Source: Alistipes onderdonkii (GTDB taxonomy: Bacteria; Bacteroidota; Bacteroidia; Bacteroidales; Rikenellaceae). From it: a DNA stretch of 64,000 nucleotides. The position numbers and the translations under genes were made by a program. The notes beneath the pieces are model-generated. The model ran no database searches. It had not been told where the DNA came from and saw only the letters and a program-made list of their open reading frames with translations. The stretch lies in NCBI RefSeq assembly GCF_025145285.1, contig NZ_CP102251.1, positions 2,914,001 to 2,978,000 of the forward strand. The letters run 5' to 3'. Below are positions 23,879 to 33,452 of this stretch, piece after piece. Position 1 is the first letter of the stretch. Every line of letters starts with the position of its first letter.

Positions 23879-24189
23879 GGTCTGGTTGGGTCTCTTCGAG
23901 GGTAAAGATAGCTTTTTTTCGGGAATTTTCTGCCCCAGGACGGAATTTCGGGCGAAAAGGCACTCCTGCCGGGGTTTCGGCGCCGGATAGGAAGGTTCTG
24001 CGCGATGTGAGGATGTAAAAGCGCAAATAGCCACGGACGGGACGCTTCTCTTCTCTTATATTTGTATAACCTAAACTGCGACCGGTTCCGATGCTGCGCA
24101 GATACGGCTGCCGGGGTTTGCAATACCGCCCCGGAATCCTTATCTTTGATGGAACGCTTTACGGACGGGGCGCATACACCGAAACTGCC
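23879..24189. other. Divergent promoter region of regulator and GH92-PA14 operon
   Basis: No gene. It holds the plus-strand promoter at 24117-24148, a second possible -7 box TATATTTG at 24057-24064, and near the regulator start a minus-strand TATCTTTA that is close to a -7 box. No clear operator palindrome was found. Confidence 0.55.
24117..24148 (+). promoter_or_regulatory. Promoter of the GH92-PA14/phosphoesterase operon
   Basis: TTTG at 24117-24120, 20-nt spacer, TATCTTTG at 24141-24148. The predicted start is about 35 nt before the GH92 ATG at 24190. Confidence 0.7.
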
Positions 24190-27102
24190 ATGACCAAAAA
24201 ACTTACCTTCGCCTTGCTGGCCCTCGGGCTCCTTGCGTGCGCGCCGCGGCCGGCCGGCCCGGTCGATTATGTAGACCCGTTCATCGGCACGGGCTACCAC
24301 GGGCATACCTACCCGGGCGCAACGACGCCGTTCGGCATGGTGCAGCTCAGCCCCGACACGCGTGCCGGGGACTGGGACGCCTGCGCCGGATACCATTACG
24401 ACGATACGACCATCGACGGTTTTTCGCATACGCACCTCAGCGGTACGGGGTGTGCCGACCTGGCCGACATCCTGTTCCATCCCACCACGCGCGAAATCGT
24501 GTTGCACGACGGCGCCTGCGTCCTGCAGCCCTATTTCTTTTCGCACGGGGACGAGAAGGCCTCCTGCGGCTATTATGCCGTGGAGTTACCCGGTGAAAAT
24601 ATCCGGGTGGAGCTTACGGCGGCGCCCCGTACGGGCGTGCACCGCTATACCTTTACGGGCAAGGGGCCGCGGCAGGTGGTCGTCGACCTGATGTACACGA
24701 TCGCCGAGGAGCGGGTCGACATGCGCGAATTGCGGACGACGGCGCCCGATGAGATCGCCGGGATGCGCCGCACGCAGGGGTGGGTGCCCGACCAGTATGT
24801 CTTTTTCTCCGCCCGTTTTTCGGAGCCTTTCGCCGACGTGCGGCTGCTGGGCGACAAACAGACCGTGCTGACCTTTGCGCCGGAGACCGAAACGCTTACG
24901 ATAGCCGTCGGGTTGTCGTCGGTCAGCGCTGAGAATGCCCGTCTCAACAGCGTCGCCGAGGTGCCGGAGCTGGATTTCGATGCCGTGCATGCGCGTGCCG
25001 CCGCGCTGTGGCGCGAAGCGCTGGGCGACATCGTCGTCGAGGGCGGTTCGCGCGACGAAATGGTCAATTTCTATACGGCGCAGTACCATACCAAGCTGAC
25101 GCCCAATCTGATGAGCGATGTCAACGGCGAGTACCGTCGTCACGACCAGCGCATCGCGCGTATGCCGCAGGGCGGTGCCTACTATTCGACATTCTCGCTG
25201 TGGGACACTTTCCGCGCGTGGAACCCGTTGCAGACGCTGGTGGATACGACGTTAGTCAACGACATGATCCGCAGTATGCTCGACATGTACGACATAACGG
25301 GCGAGCTTCCGATCTGGCCGCTCGCGTCGGGCGAGACGGGGACGATGATCGGCTACCATGCCGCGTCGGTCATTGCCGACGCCTACCTGAAAGGTATCCG
25401 CGGATACGATGCCGAAAAGGCGCTCGATGCGATGATCCGCTCGTCGAACATCAATAAGAAAGGTTCCGATTACTATGTGGCACAGGGGTTTATACCTTCC
25501 AATATCAAGCGCGAGTCGGTCTCCTGCACGCTGGAATATGCCTACGACGACTGGGCGATCTCCCGCATGGCCGGGGCCATGGGCCGGGACGACGTCGCCC
25601 GGGAGTATGCGCAGCGGGCGCTCAACTACGCCAATGTCTTCGACGGGTCGACCTGTTTCTTCCGCGGCCGCGGGACGGACGGCAACTGGTCTGAGCCGTT
25701 CGAAGAGTTCGCCACGGGGCGCGACTATACCGAGGCCACGCCGTGGCACTACCGTTTCTTCGTGCCGCACGACGTGAACGGGCTCGCCGGGCTTTTCGGC
25801 AGCCGCGAGGCATTCGTCCGTGAACTGGATCGGCTCTTTACGCTCGAATCGGACGAGATGCAGCTCGACGTAAGCGACGTGACGGGGCTCATGGGGCAGT
25901 ATGCCCACGGCAACGAACCCAGCCACCACATGGCCTACCTCTACAATTATGTCGGGCAGCCGTGGCGGACACAGGAGCTCACGCGCAGCCTGCTGCACGG
26001 GATGTACGCCCCGACGCCTGCGGGGATCATCGGCAACGAGGACTGCGGCCAGATGTCGGCGTGGTACATCTTCTCCAGCCTGGGCTTCTATCCCGTCTGC
26101 CCCGGCTCGAACCAGTTTGCGCTGACCGCCCCCCAATTCCCGAAGGCCGTCGTGCGCCTGGCCAATGGCCGCACGCTGACCGTTACGGCAAACAACCCCC
26201 GCCGCAATACCTATATCGCTTCGGTGACGCTCGACGGAGTGCCCGTGACCGAAAATTTCATCACCTACGAACAACTGATGCAGGGGGGAGAACTGCACTT
26301 TACGCTCCGGCAGCGTCCTGACTTCACGCGCGGTACGGAGGCTGCCGCGGAACCCTATTCGCTCACGCGCGGCCAGGTCGTTTCGATCCCCTATACCACG
26401 CAGAACGTGAGCCTCTTCACCGAGCCTGTGGCCGTCGCCCTGGCCACGACGACGGCCGGGGCCGAAATCCGCTATACGCTCGACGGCTCGGAGCCGGACG
26501 AAACCTCGGCGCTCTATGCCGGGCCCGTCGTTGTCGACCGCTCGCTGACGCTCAAGGCGCGGGGATTCAAACCCGGGGCCGCACCGAGCCGTACGCTGAC
26601 GCTCCAAGCCGAGAAGGCCGTATTCCGCAAAGGGCTGTCCGGAGCGGGCGCGGCCATGCGTCCGGGCGTCGCCTATGCCTGTTACGAAGGCGTGTTCTCG
26701 CATGTGGACGAGATTCGCCGGGGGAAGCTCGTGGCGTCCGGGACAATGCCCGAGCCGTCGATTGCCGATGCCCCGCAGGAAGACCATTTCGGATATATTT
26801 TCAACGGCTGGATCCGCATTCCCGAACGGGGCGTGTGGGAGTTCATGACCAAGAGCGACGACGGCAGCGTGCTCGTGATCGGCGACCGGAAGGTGGTCGA
26901 CAACGACGGGTCGCACGCTTCGGTCATGGCGACCGGGCGCGTGGCGCTCGAAGCGGGTCTGCATCCCTATACGCTCATGTATTTCGAGGATTACGAGGGG
27001 CAGGATCTCTCCTGGGGCTGGAGGGCGCCCGGAGCGGCTCTCTTCGAGCAGATCCCCGCGGAGCGTCTGTGCGTCGAATTTCCCAATTGTCCCGGTGATT
27101 AA
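24190..27102 (+). CDS. GH92 alpha-mannosidase with C-terminal CHB_HEX-like and PA14 domains, lipoprotein
   Basis: Lipoprotein (lipobox LLAC, Cys17) of 970 residues from the start at 24190, where a proper signal peptide begins. Residues about 22-720 are GH92: VDYVDPFIGTGYHGHTYPG, Glu515 in YTEATPWHY as likely acid, and the NEDCGQMSAWY motif (Asp618) as the base region. A chitobiase C-terminal-like module (about 755-810, IRYTLDGSEPDETSALYAG) and a PA14 module (about 830-965, with FMTKSDDGSVLVIGD) follow; PA14 domains often bind sugars. Predicted to trim alpha-mannose from glycans at the cell surface. First gene of a six-gene operon; only 11 bp to the next gene. Confidence 0.93.
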   Translation: MTKKLTFALLALGLLACAPRPAGPVDYVDPFIGTGYHGHTYPGATTPFGMVQLSPDTRAGDWDACAGYHYDDTTIDGFSHTHLSGTGCADLADILFHPTTREIVLHDGACVLQPYFFSHGDEKASCGYYAVELPGENIRVELTAAPRTGVHRYTFTGKGPRQVVVDLMYTIAEERVDMRELRTTAPDEIAGMRRTQGWVPDQYVFFSARFSEPFADVRLLGDKQTVLTFAPETETLTIAVGLSSVSAENARLNSVAEVPELDFDAVHARAAALWREALGDIVVEGGSRDEMVNFYTAQYHTKLTPNLMSDVNGEYRRHDQRIARMPQGGAYYSTFSLWDTFRAWNPLQTLVDTTLVNDMIRSMLDMYDITGELPIWPLASGETGTMIGYHAASVIADAYLKGIRGYDAEKALDAMIRSSNINKKGSDYYVAQGFIPSNIKRESVSCTLEYAYDDWAISRMAGAMGRDDVAREYAQRALNYANVFDGSTCFFRGRGTDGNWSEPFEEFATGRDYTEATPWHYRFFVPHDVNGLAGLFGSREAFVRELDRLFTLESDEMQLDVSDVTGLMGQYAHGNEPSHHMAYLYNYVGQPWRTQELTRSLLHGMYAPTPAGIIGNEDCGQMSAWYIFSSLGFYPVCPGSNQFALTAPQFPKAVVRLANGRTLTVTANNPRRNTYIASVTLDGVPVTENFITYEQLMQGGELHFTLRQRPDFTRGTEAAAEPYSLTRGQVVSIPYTTQNVSLFTEPVAVALATTTAGAEIRYTLDGSEPDETSALYAGPVVVDRSLTLKARGFKPGAAPSRTLTLQAEKAVFRKGLSGAGAAMRPGVAYACYEGVFSHVDEIRRGKLVASGTMPEPSIADAPQEDHFGYIFNGWIRIPERGVWEFMTKSDDGSVLVIGDRKVVDNDGSHASVMATGRVALEAGLHPYTLMYFEDYEGQDLSWGWRAPGAALFEQIPAERLCVEFPNCPGD

Positions 27103-27113
27103 ACTATAAAGTT

Positions 27114-27956
27114 ATGAAACGATTGTTCTATCTTCTGGCGGCAGCGGCGTTCACTGCCTGCGGTTCGGCCACGACGCTCAGCGTCATGACCTTCAACATG
27201 CGTTACGACAACCCCGAAGACGGGGCGGACAACTGGCGTTTCCGCCGCGGGCGGGTCGCCGAGGTGATCGCTTCGCACGGCGTCGACGTTTTCGGTACGC
27301 AGGAGCTGCTTGCCAACCAGCTCGGCGACCTGAAGCGTTTGCTGCCCGGCTATGCTGCGGTGGGCGTCGGCCGTGAGGACGGTGCCGAGGCGGGCGAGTT
27401 CAGTGCCGTATTTTACCGGCGGGATCGTTTTACGCCCCTCGAATCCGGGACTTTTTGGCTGAGCGAAACCCCCGACGTCGCAGGCTCGAAAGGGTGGGAC
27501 GGCGCCTGCGAGCGCGTGGCAACCTGGGTCGTATTGCATGACAGGGACGGGAGCAGGGAGTTCCTCTTCGTCAACACCCACCTCGACCATGTAGGGCAGG
27601 TCGCCCGCGACGAAGGCGTGAACCTGCTCAGGGAGCGCATCGAAGCGCTGCGCGGGGATCGGCCTGTGATCCTGACGGGCGATTTCAATTCCGAGCCCGG
27701 CTCGTCGGTCGTGGCGCACGTGCAGAAAGACGGCGTGCTGCATGACGTGAAGCAGGTCGCCGCCCGTAAATCCGGCACGGAGTGGAGTTTTTCCGACTTC
27801 GGGCAGATACCCGAGGCCGAACGCCCGTTGCTCGACTACATCTTCGTGAGCGACGGCATCGCCGCCGACCTTTACGAGGTGCTGCCCGATACGCTCGGTG
27901 GCGGTTATGTCTCCGACCATGCCCCCGTGATGGCCATTGTCAAATTCGAAAAATAA
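27114..27956 (+). CDS. Endonuclease/exonuclease/phosphatase (EEP) family lipoprotein
   Basis: Secreted metal-dependent phosphoesterase of 280 residues with an EEP fold. The signal peptide ends at FTAC (Cys16). Catalytic motifs run in order: TFNMRYDN, GTQELL (Glu), NTHLDHVG, TGDFNSEP and SDHAPV (Asp-His). EEP enzymes cut phosphodiesters or phosphomonoesters of DNA, lipids or inositol phosphates. Here the neighbours are mannosidases and two more phosphoesterases, not DNA genes, so a phosphorylated glycan or inositol substrate is more likely. Starts 11 bp after GH92 and ends 9 bp before the phosphodiesterase-phosphatase fusion gene. Confidence 0.88.
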   Translation: MKRLFYLLAAAAFTACGSATTLSVMTFNMRYDNPEDGADNWRFRRGRVAEVIASHGVDVFGTQELLANQLGDLKRLLPGYAAVGVGREDGAEAGEFSAVFYRRDRFTPLESGTFWLSETPDVAGSKGWDGACERVATWVVLHDRDGSREFLFVNTHLDHVGQVARDEGVNLLRERIEALRGDRPVILTGDFNSEPGSSVVAHVQKDGVLHDVKQVAARKSGTEWSFSDFGQIPEAERPLLDYIFVSDGIAADLYEVLPDTLGGGYVSDHAPVMAIVKFEK

Positions 27957-27965
27957 CATCCCGCA

Positions 27966-29897
27966 ATGAAAAAGATACTCAAAAGCTGGCTGCTGTTCGC
28001 AGCACTGTGCACCTGCGCCACGGCTGTGGCCGAGCGCCCCATCCTGATCCATTCGCACAACGATTATTGCCGCCGTGCCCCTTTCTGGCAGGCGTACGCC
28101 CAGCAGGTCTATTCCATCGAGGCCGACGTGTTCCTGCACGGCGGCAAGCTGCTCGTGGGGCACGAGGTCGAAGACCTTTCGCCCGGGATGACCTTCGAGG
28201 CGCTCTACGTCGAACCGCTGGTGACGCTCTTCGGGCGTAACGGCGGGCGTGCATGGAAGGATTCCGGCGAACACCTTCAACTGATGGTCGAGCTCAAGTC
28301 TGCTACCGAACCGACTTTACAGGCCGTTGCGGCATTGCTGGGCCGCTATCCCGAGGTGTTCGACCCGGCGGTGAACCCCGAGGCCGTGCGGATCGTCGTC
28401 ACGGGGCGTGTCCCGGCACCGGCCGATTTCGGCAAATATCCCTCCTATATCCGTTTCGACGGGGTGTGGGATGCCGACTATACGCCCGCGCAACTGGAGC
28501 GCATCGCCCTGATAAGCGCCGATTTCAGCAACTATTCGCAGTGGAACGGCAAGGGCTCGATCATCCCGGCCGAGCGTGCGGAACTGGAGACGGTCATCGA
28601 CCGCGCACATGCCTGGGGAAAACCCGTGCGTTTCTGGGGCGCCCCCGAAGGGACGACGGTTTACTATACCTTTTATGATATGGGTATCGACTACCTCAAT
28701 ACCGACCATCCCGAGGTGTGCGCCGCGTTCTTCGATGATTTCGGCAACAAGAATTTCCAGATCGGCGAGCGCCGCACGGCCGCCGAAGGCGTGACGGGCA
28801 CCAAGCGCCTGGACAAGACCACGCGCGATTTCCGGGGCTTCCAGAACGACAAGCTGCAACTCTCCAAGGGCATCGACGTCTACACCCCGACTTACCGCAA
28901 CGACGGGGGCCGGGGACGGGTTCGCAACGTGATCTACCTGATCGGCGACGGCATGGGGCTGTCGCAGATCGTGGCGGCTTTCTATGCCAACAAGGGGCTG
29001 TCGACCCTGCAGATGAAATATATCGGCCTGCAACAGAACAATGCGCTGGATGCCTTCACGACCGACTCGGCTGCCGGCGGCAGCGCCCTGGCCACGGGCG
29101 AACGCCACGATAACCGCCATATCTCGATGAGCCCGGAGGGCGTGCCCTATCCCTCGCTGAGCGATTTCTTCCACGACAGGGGGCTGCCCGTGGGCGTCGT
29201 GACGCTGGGTAACATTGCCGATGCCACGCCGACGGCCTTCTACGGGCATTCGGTCGAGCGCGACAATGCCGACGAGCTGACCCGCTGCCTCATGGACGGG
29301 CGCATCGACCTGCTCTGCGGCAGCGGCATCCGTGAATTTACGCGCCGCAAGGACGGGATCGACCTGGTCGGGGAGCTGGAGAAACAATACGATTTCGTGC
29401 GTTCAGTCGATGGGATCGATGCCGCGAAGGGCAAGGTCATCTGCATCGACGAGGCGATGGACGATGCGGCCGAGGAGGCCAACCTGACACTGCTGGCCGA
29501 TGCCACGCGCGCTTCGATCGCCAAATTGCAGGAACGCGGCGGCGAAGGGTTTTTCCTGATGGTCGAGGGCGCCAAGATCGACTATGCGGGGCACTCGCGC
29601 TGCCTGCCCGGTTCGGTCATCGAGACACTGAGCTTCGACCTGGCCGTTGCCGAGGCGCTGAAATTCGCCGACACGAACGGCGAGACGCTCGTCATCGTCA
29701 CGGCCGACCATGAAACCGGCGGCCTGGTGGTGGTCGACGGCGACGAGCATACGGGGCGTGTGACGGGCGTCTATGTTTCCGACGACCATACGCCCGCCAT
29801 GCTTCCGGTATTCGCCTACGGCCCGGGCGCCGACAAGTTCTGCGGCACCTACATGAATACCGAGATTGCACGCAGGATAAAATCACTGATAAAATAA
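27966..29897 (+). CDS. Fusion: GDPD/PI-PLC-like phosphodiesterase plus alkaline phosphatase
   Basis: Secreted 643-residue protein with two enzyme domains. Residues 24-265 resemble the PLC-like/GDPD barrel: HSHNDY (His29, His31), IEADVFL and LLVGHE carry its usual catalytic His, Glu and Asp positions. Residues 320-640 are an alkaline phosphatase: IGDGMG (Asp328), the nucleophile Ser368 in TTDSAAGGSALATG, EGAKIDYAGH, TADHETGG (Asp581, His582) and DDHTP. One chain could therefore open a phosphodiester and then remove the exposed phosphate. The signal peptide ends near CATAVA. Mid-operon position among glycan enzymes suggests phosphodiester-linked sugars, glycerophospho-groups or inositol phosphates as substrate. 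Confidence 0.9.
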   Translation: MKKILKSWLLFAALCTCATAVAERPILIHSHNDYCRRAPFWQAYAQQVYSIEADVFLHGGKLLVGHEVEDLSPGMTFEALYVEPLVTLFGRNGGRAWKDSGEHLQLMVELKSATEPTLQAVAALLGRYPEVFDPAVNPEAVRIVVTGRVPAPADFGKYPSYIRFDGVWDADYTPAQLERIALISADFSNYSQWNGKGSIIPAERAELETVIDRAHAWGKPVRFWGAPEGTTVYYTFYDMGIDYLNTDHPEVCAAFFDDFGNKNFQIGERRTAAEGVTGTKRLDKTTRDFRGFQNDKLQLSKGIDVYTPTYRNDGGRGRVRNVIYLIGDGMGLSQIVAAFYANKGLSTLQMKYIGLQQNNALDAFTTDSAAGGSALATGERHDNRHISMSPEGVPYPSLSDFFHDRGLPVGVVTLGNIADATPTAFYGHSVERDNADELTRCLMDGRIDLLCGSGIREFTRRKDGIDLVGELEKQYDFVRSVDGIDAAKGKVICIDEAMDDAAEEANLTLLADATRASIAKLQERGGEGFFLMVEGAKIDYAGHSRCLPGSVIETLSFDLAVAEALKFADTNGETLVIVTADHETGGLVVVDGDEHTGRVTGVYVSDDHTPAMLPVFAYGPGADKFCGTYMNTEIARRIKSLIK

Positions 29898-29906
29898 CCG
29901 CATACT

Positions 29907-31520
29907 ATGACGCTACGCAAACAAATCGCGGCATTCGTGTCGCTGGTCTTCGCAGCGGGCACGGCAGGGGCGCAAGACCTCAAATCGGGGCCCTACAAGC
30001 TGCCCTACAAAAATACCTATGTAAAGGAGGTATTCGTGGCCGAGAACGAGTTCCGCACGGCCAAACCCGAACACATCAAACCCCGGACGTTCGCCGAGGC
30101 GCGCAAGATCCTGCCCTCGCCCGTGTGGGAAGGGCATGAAAAGGAGGTCGAGATGTACTGGCATGCCTGGCAGATCGCCGTGGGCAACATCCGCCAGCCG
30201 CAGGAGGGCTCCGGGTTCGTGTCGCCTTACCTCGATATTGCCTACAACGGCAATATCTTCATGTGGGACGCTTCGTTCATGATGATGTTCGCCCGCTACG
30301 GTTACCGCTTTTTCCCGTTCCAACGCACGCTGGACAACTTCTACGCCAAGCAGCATCCCGACGGGTTCATCTGCCGCGAGATCCGTGCCGACGGCTCCGA
30401 CTGCTTCGAGCGCTACGATCCCACCTCGACGGGGCCCAACCTGCTGCCGTGGGTCGAACTGATGTATTACCGCCAGTTCGGCGACATCGACCGCCTGCAC
30501 AAGGTTTTCCCCGCCCTGTGCGCCTATGCCAAGTGGTGGCGGCTCAACCGCACGTGGCCCGACGGCACCTACTGGTCGAGCGGATGGGGGACGGGCATGG
30601 ACAACATGCCCCGCGTGAAGCCCGAATACAACCCGATCTTCTCGCACGGCCACATGGTCTGGCTCGATACCAACCTGCAGCAGATGCTGGTCGACGAGTC
30701 GCTGCTCAACATCGGTTTCCACATCGAACGCTGGCAGGAGATCGAGGACATGGAGGACGAGATGAAACGGCTGCGCGCCTATGTCAACGAGCACCTGTGG
30801 GACGACGCGACGGGTTTCCTCTACGACCGCTACGGCGACGGGTCGCTCTGCACGACCAAGGGGATCGGCGCCTTCTGGGCCCTGCAGGCCGACGCGCTGG
30901 ACAAGGGGCGGATGGATCGCATGGTGGCGCACCTGGCGGACACGGCCGAATTCGACCGTCCGCACCGCGTGCCATCGCTCTCGGCCGACCACCCGAAATA
31001 CAACCCGACGGGCCGTTACTGGCAGGGCGGCGTATGGCCGGGTGCCAATTACATGGTCATCGACGGCCTCTACCGCAAGGGCTACCATGACCTTGCGCTG
31101 GAGGTGGCCGAAAACCATTTCAACGCCGTATTCGAAGTGTGGAAGAATACCGGGACTTTCTGGGAGTACTATGCCCCGGAGAAGATCGAACCCGGGTTCA
31201 TGGCCCGCAAGGACTTCGTGGGCTGGGCGGGGCTGCCGCCGATCGCGGTGTTCATCGAGTATATCCTCGGCATCAAATCCGACTATTCCGAGGGGCGTAT
31301 CGTGTGGGACATCAACCATACCGAGGCCCACGGCATCGACCGCTATCCCTATGGCCCCGAGGGTGTCGTGGGGCTGAAGGTCAAAGGCCGCAATTCAGCC
31401 GGGGACGTGCCCGCGGTGAGCGTTACGACCAACGTGCCGTTCGACCTGACGGTGACGTGGGGCGACGGGCAGAGCCGCACCGTCCGCGTGGAGAAAAGCG
31501 GCAGTGTGAAACTAAACTAA
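29907..31520 (+). CDS. Secreted alpha/alpha-barrel glycoside hydrolase (MGH1/trehalase-like)
   Basis: Secreted protein of 537 residues; the signal peptide ends at GTAGAQ. The body is an (alpha/alpha)6 toroid related to trehalase/GH63 and mannosylglycerate-hydrolase-like enzymes. FMWDASFMMMFARYGYRFFP, the typical WDxxF entry, ICREIRADGSDCFERYDPTSTGPN, and YWQGGVWPGANYMVIDGLYRKGY are the recognisable landmarks; acidic residues in these are candidate catalytic groups. Exact family and substrate cannot be told. Its place between phosphatases and mannosidase suggests it removes glucose or mannose units from the same glycan. Confidence 0.85.
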   Translation: MTLRKQIAAFVSLVFAAGTAGAQDLKSGPYKLPYKNTYVKEVFVAENEFRTAKPEHIKPRTFAEARKILPSPVWEGHEKEVEMYWHAWQIAVGNIRQPQEGSGFVSPYLDIAYNGNIFMWDASFMMMFARYGYRFFPFQRTLDNFYAKQHPDGFICREIRADGSDCFERYDPTSTGPNLLPWVELMYYRQFGDIDRLHKVFPALCAYAKWWRLNRTWPDGTYWSSGWGTGMDNMPRVKPEYNPIFSHGHMVWLDTNLQQMLVDESLLNIGFHIERWQEIEDMEDEMKRLRAYVNEHLWDDATGFLYDRYGDGSLCTTKGIGAFWALQADALDKGRMDRMVAHLADTAEFDRPHRVPSLSADHPKYNPTGRYWQGGVWPGANYMVIDGLYRKGYHDLALEVAENHFNAVFEVWKNTGTFWEYYAPEKIEPGFMARKDFVGWAGLPPIAVFIEYILGIKSDYSEGRIVWDINHTEAHGIDRYPYGPEGVVGLKVKGRNSAGDVPAVSVTTNVPFDLTVTWGDGQSRTVRVEKSGSVKLN

Positions 31521-31536
31521 GGAACCTAACCTACCT

Positions 31537-32541
31537 ATGAAAAAGATAACGACTCTTATGTGTGCCGTCGCCTTGTGGTGTTCGGCACAGGCACAGGCGC
31601 CCGCCCTGCATTTCGGCCGGGACGGCAAATTCCGGATCGCACAGTTCACCGACGTGCATCTCGACCTCGGTACGCCTTACCGCCGGGCGCAGGCGGAAAA
31701 AACCATCGCTCAGATGCGCTACATCCTCGATGCGGAGCATCCCGACCTGGTGGTCTTCACGGGCGACGTGGTGACGGGCAAGCCCGCCGCCCAAGCGTGG
31801 CACCGCGTGTTGGAGCCCGTCGCGGAACGCAACCTGCCGTTTTGCGTGGTGCTGGGGAACCACGACGCCGAGCAGGATCTCACACGCGCGGAGATCGGCC
31901 GCATCGTCACCTCGTATGCCGGCACGCTCAATACGCTCGGCGCCGGGGGCGAACTGGCCGACGTGGTGCTGGAGATCGCCGGGACGAAGAAACCTGCGGC
32001 GTTGCTCTACTGCCTCGATTCGCACGATTATTCAACAATCCCGTCTATCGACGGCTACGGTTGGTTTACTCAGGAGCAGGTGGGCTGGTTCCGCGCCCGC
32101 AGCGCCGCCTATACCGCGGCCAACGGCGGGAAGCCGCTGCCGGCGCTGGCGTTTTTCCATATCGCCCTGCCCGAATACGTCGCTGCATGGCGGAACCCCG
32201 ACAATACGCATGTCGGCCGTGCCGCCGAGGATGAATGCCCCGGGGCGCTGAACCCCGGCATGTTCGCCGCGATGGTCGAGTGCGGCGATGTGATGGGCAC
32301 CTTCGTGGGACACGACCACGACATCGACTATGTGGTGGCCGAGAAGGGCATCGCTCTGGGTTACGGCCGTTTTTCGGGCGACGATACGACCTACAACAAC
32401 CTGCGGCCGGGGGTGCGCATCCTTGTGCTGACCGAGGGCGAGCGAGGCTTCGAGACGTGGATACACGAGCGCGACGGCCGGATCGCAGACCATGTGGAAT
32501 TCCGCGGCGGGAAAGTCGCGAAAGTCGGAAATAACAACTGA
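31537..32541 (+). CDS. Secreted calcineurin-like metallophosphoesterase
   Basis: Phosphoesterase of 334 residues with a type I signal peptide (ends at AQAQA). The five metal-binding blocks are present in order: FTDVH (DxH), FTGDV (GDxx), LGNHD, FFHIALPEY (His) and VGHDHD (GHxH). Such proteins hydrolyse phosphomonoesters or diesters; the purple-acid-phosphatase-like layout fits a small organic phosphate. It is the third phosphoesterase of this operon, 16 bp after the glycosidase, and leads by 7 bp into a ROK kinase gene. Confidence 0.9.
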   Translation: MKKITTLMCAVALWCSAQAQAPALHFGRDGKFRIAQFTDVHLDLGTPYRRAQAEKTIAQMRYILDAEHPDLVVFTGDVVTGKPAAQAWHRVLEPVAERNLPFCVVLGNHDAEQDLTRAEIGRIVTSYAGTLNTLGAGGELADVVLEIAGTKKPAALLYCLDSHDYSTIPSIDGYGWFTQEQVGWFRARSAAYTAANGGKPLPALAFFHIALPEYVAAWRNPDNTHVGRAAEDECPGALNPGMFAAMVECGDVMGTFVGHDHDIDYVVAEKGIALGYGRFSGDDTTYNNLRPGVRILVLTEGERGFETWIHERDGRIADHVEFRGGKVAKVGNNN

Positions 32542-32548
32542 TTGCGCG

Positions 32549-33370
32549 ATGAGGATTGGTGTGGATTTGGGCGGCACGAACGTGCGCGCCGGCCTGGTGA
32601 AGGATGGCCGCATCGTGCGGTTGCTCTCCGAACCCTGCAAAGCCGACCGCCCCGAAGGGGAGGTCGTGGATCATATTGCCTCGCTCATCGGGAAGCTCAT
32701 CACCCCCGACGTCGCCCGCATCGGCATTGGCGTGCCGTCGGTCGTGGATGCGGCGCGCGGGATCGTCTACAATGTCGTAGGCATCCCGTCGTGGCGCGAG
32801 GTGTACCTCAAAGATCTGCTCGAAAAACGGTTCGGCGTCCCGGTATATGTCAATAACGACTGCAATTGCTTTGCTCTGGGCGTCAGCCGCTTCGGCGAGG
32901 CGAGCGCATACAGCGACGTGGTGTGCGTGGCGCTCGGCACGGGTGTCGGCGCGGGGATCGTGATCGGCGGCGAACTCTATTGCGGGCACGATACGGGCGC
33001 CGGGGAGATCGGGAGCATCCCGTACCTCGACCGCGACTACGAATACTATTGCAGCAGCCGTTTCTTCGTAGGCCGCGGCACGACGGGCAAGGAAGCCTAC
33101 GAGCGTGCCCTGGCGGGCGATCCCGCGGCGCTGGCGCTGTGGCACGAATTCGGCGGGCACATCGGGCGGCTGGTGATGATGATTCTCTATGCCTACGACC
33201 CCGAAGCGATCGTTTTCGGCGGGAGCATCGCCCATGCCTACGGGTTTTTCCGGGAGGCGATGTACGAGCAACTCAAACAGTTCCCGTATGCCAAGACGGT
33301 CGAACGGCTCCATATCTGCTGTTCGTCGGTCGAACACGTGGGGCTGCTGGGGGCTTCGGCGTGCGAATAA
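32549..33370 (+). CDS. ROK-family sugar kinase
   Basis: Cytoplasmic kinase of 273 residues from the ATG at 32549, where MRIGVDLGGTNVRAG places the phosphate-binding motif DLGGTN correctly; an upstream in-frame ATG would overlap the previous gene by 50 bp. NNDCNCFALG carries the presumed catalytic Asp. ALGTGVGAGIVI is the second ATP-binding block, followed by GHDTGAGEIG. The usual zinc-binding C-x-C-G-x3-C block is not evident; YYCSSRFFV stands in its place, so this may be a zinc-free variant. Last gene of the operon; it likely phosphorylates the sugar released by the enzymes encoded upstream. Confidence 0.9.
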   Translation: MRIGVDLGGTNVRAGLVKDGRIVRLLSEPCKADRPEGEVVDHIASLIGKLITPDVARIGIGVPSVVDAARGIVYNVVGIPSWREVYLKDLLEKRFGVPVYVNNDCNCFALGVSRFGEASAYSDVVCVALGTGVGAGIVIGGELYCGHDTGAGEIGSIPYLDRDYEYYCSSRFFVGRGTTGKEAYERALAGDPAALALWHEFGGHIGRLVMMILYAYDPEAIVFGGSIAHAYGFFREAMYEQLKQFPYAKTVERLHICCSSVEHVGLLGASACE

Positions 33371-33452
33371 CGGGCCGGGGTTTTGATTTGTCCGTTTTTT
33401 GCCTTATTTTTACCTTGTGTTCCTGAGCAACCCCATTTAAAACAAGCCCGAT

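Noticed and set aside
23879..24034. N-terminal extension of the XylR-type regulator
   Set aside because: The family begins at MARVIFLTDF; the extra 52 codons overlap the divergent promoter region.
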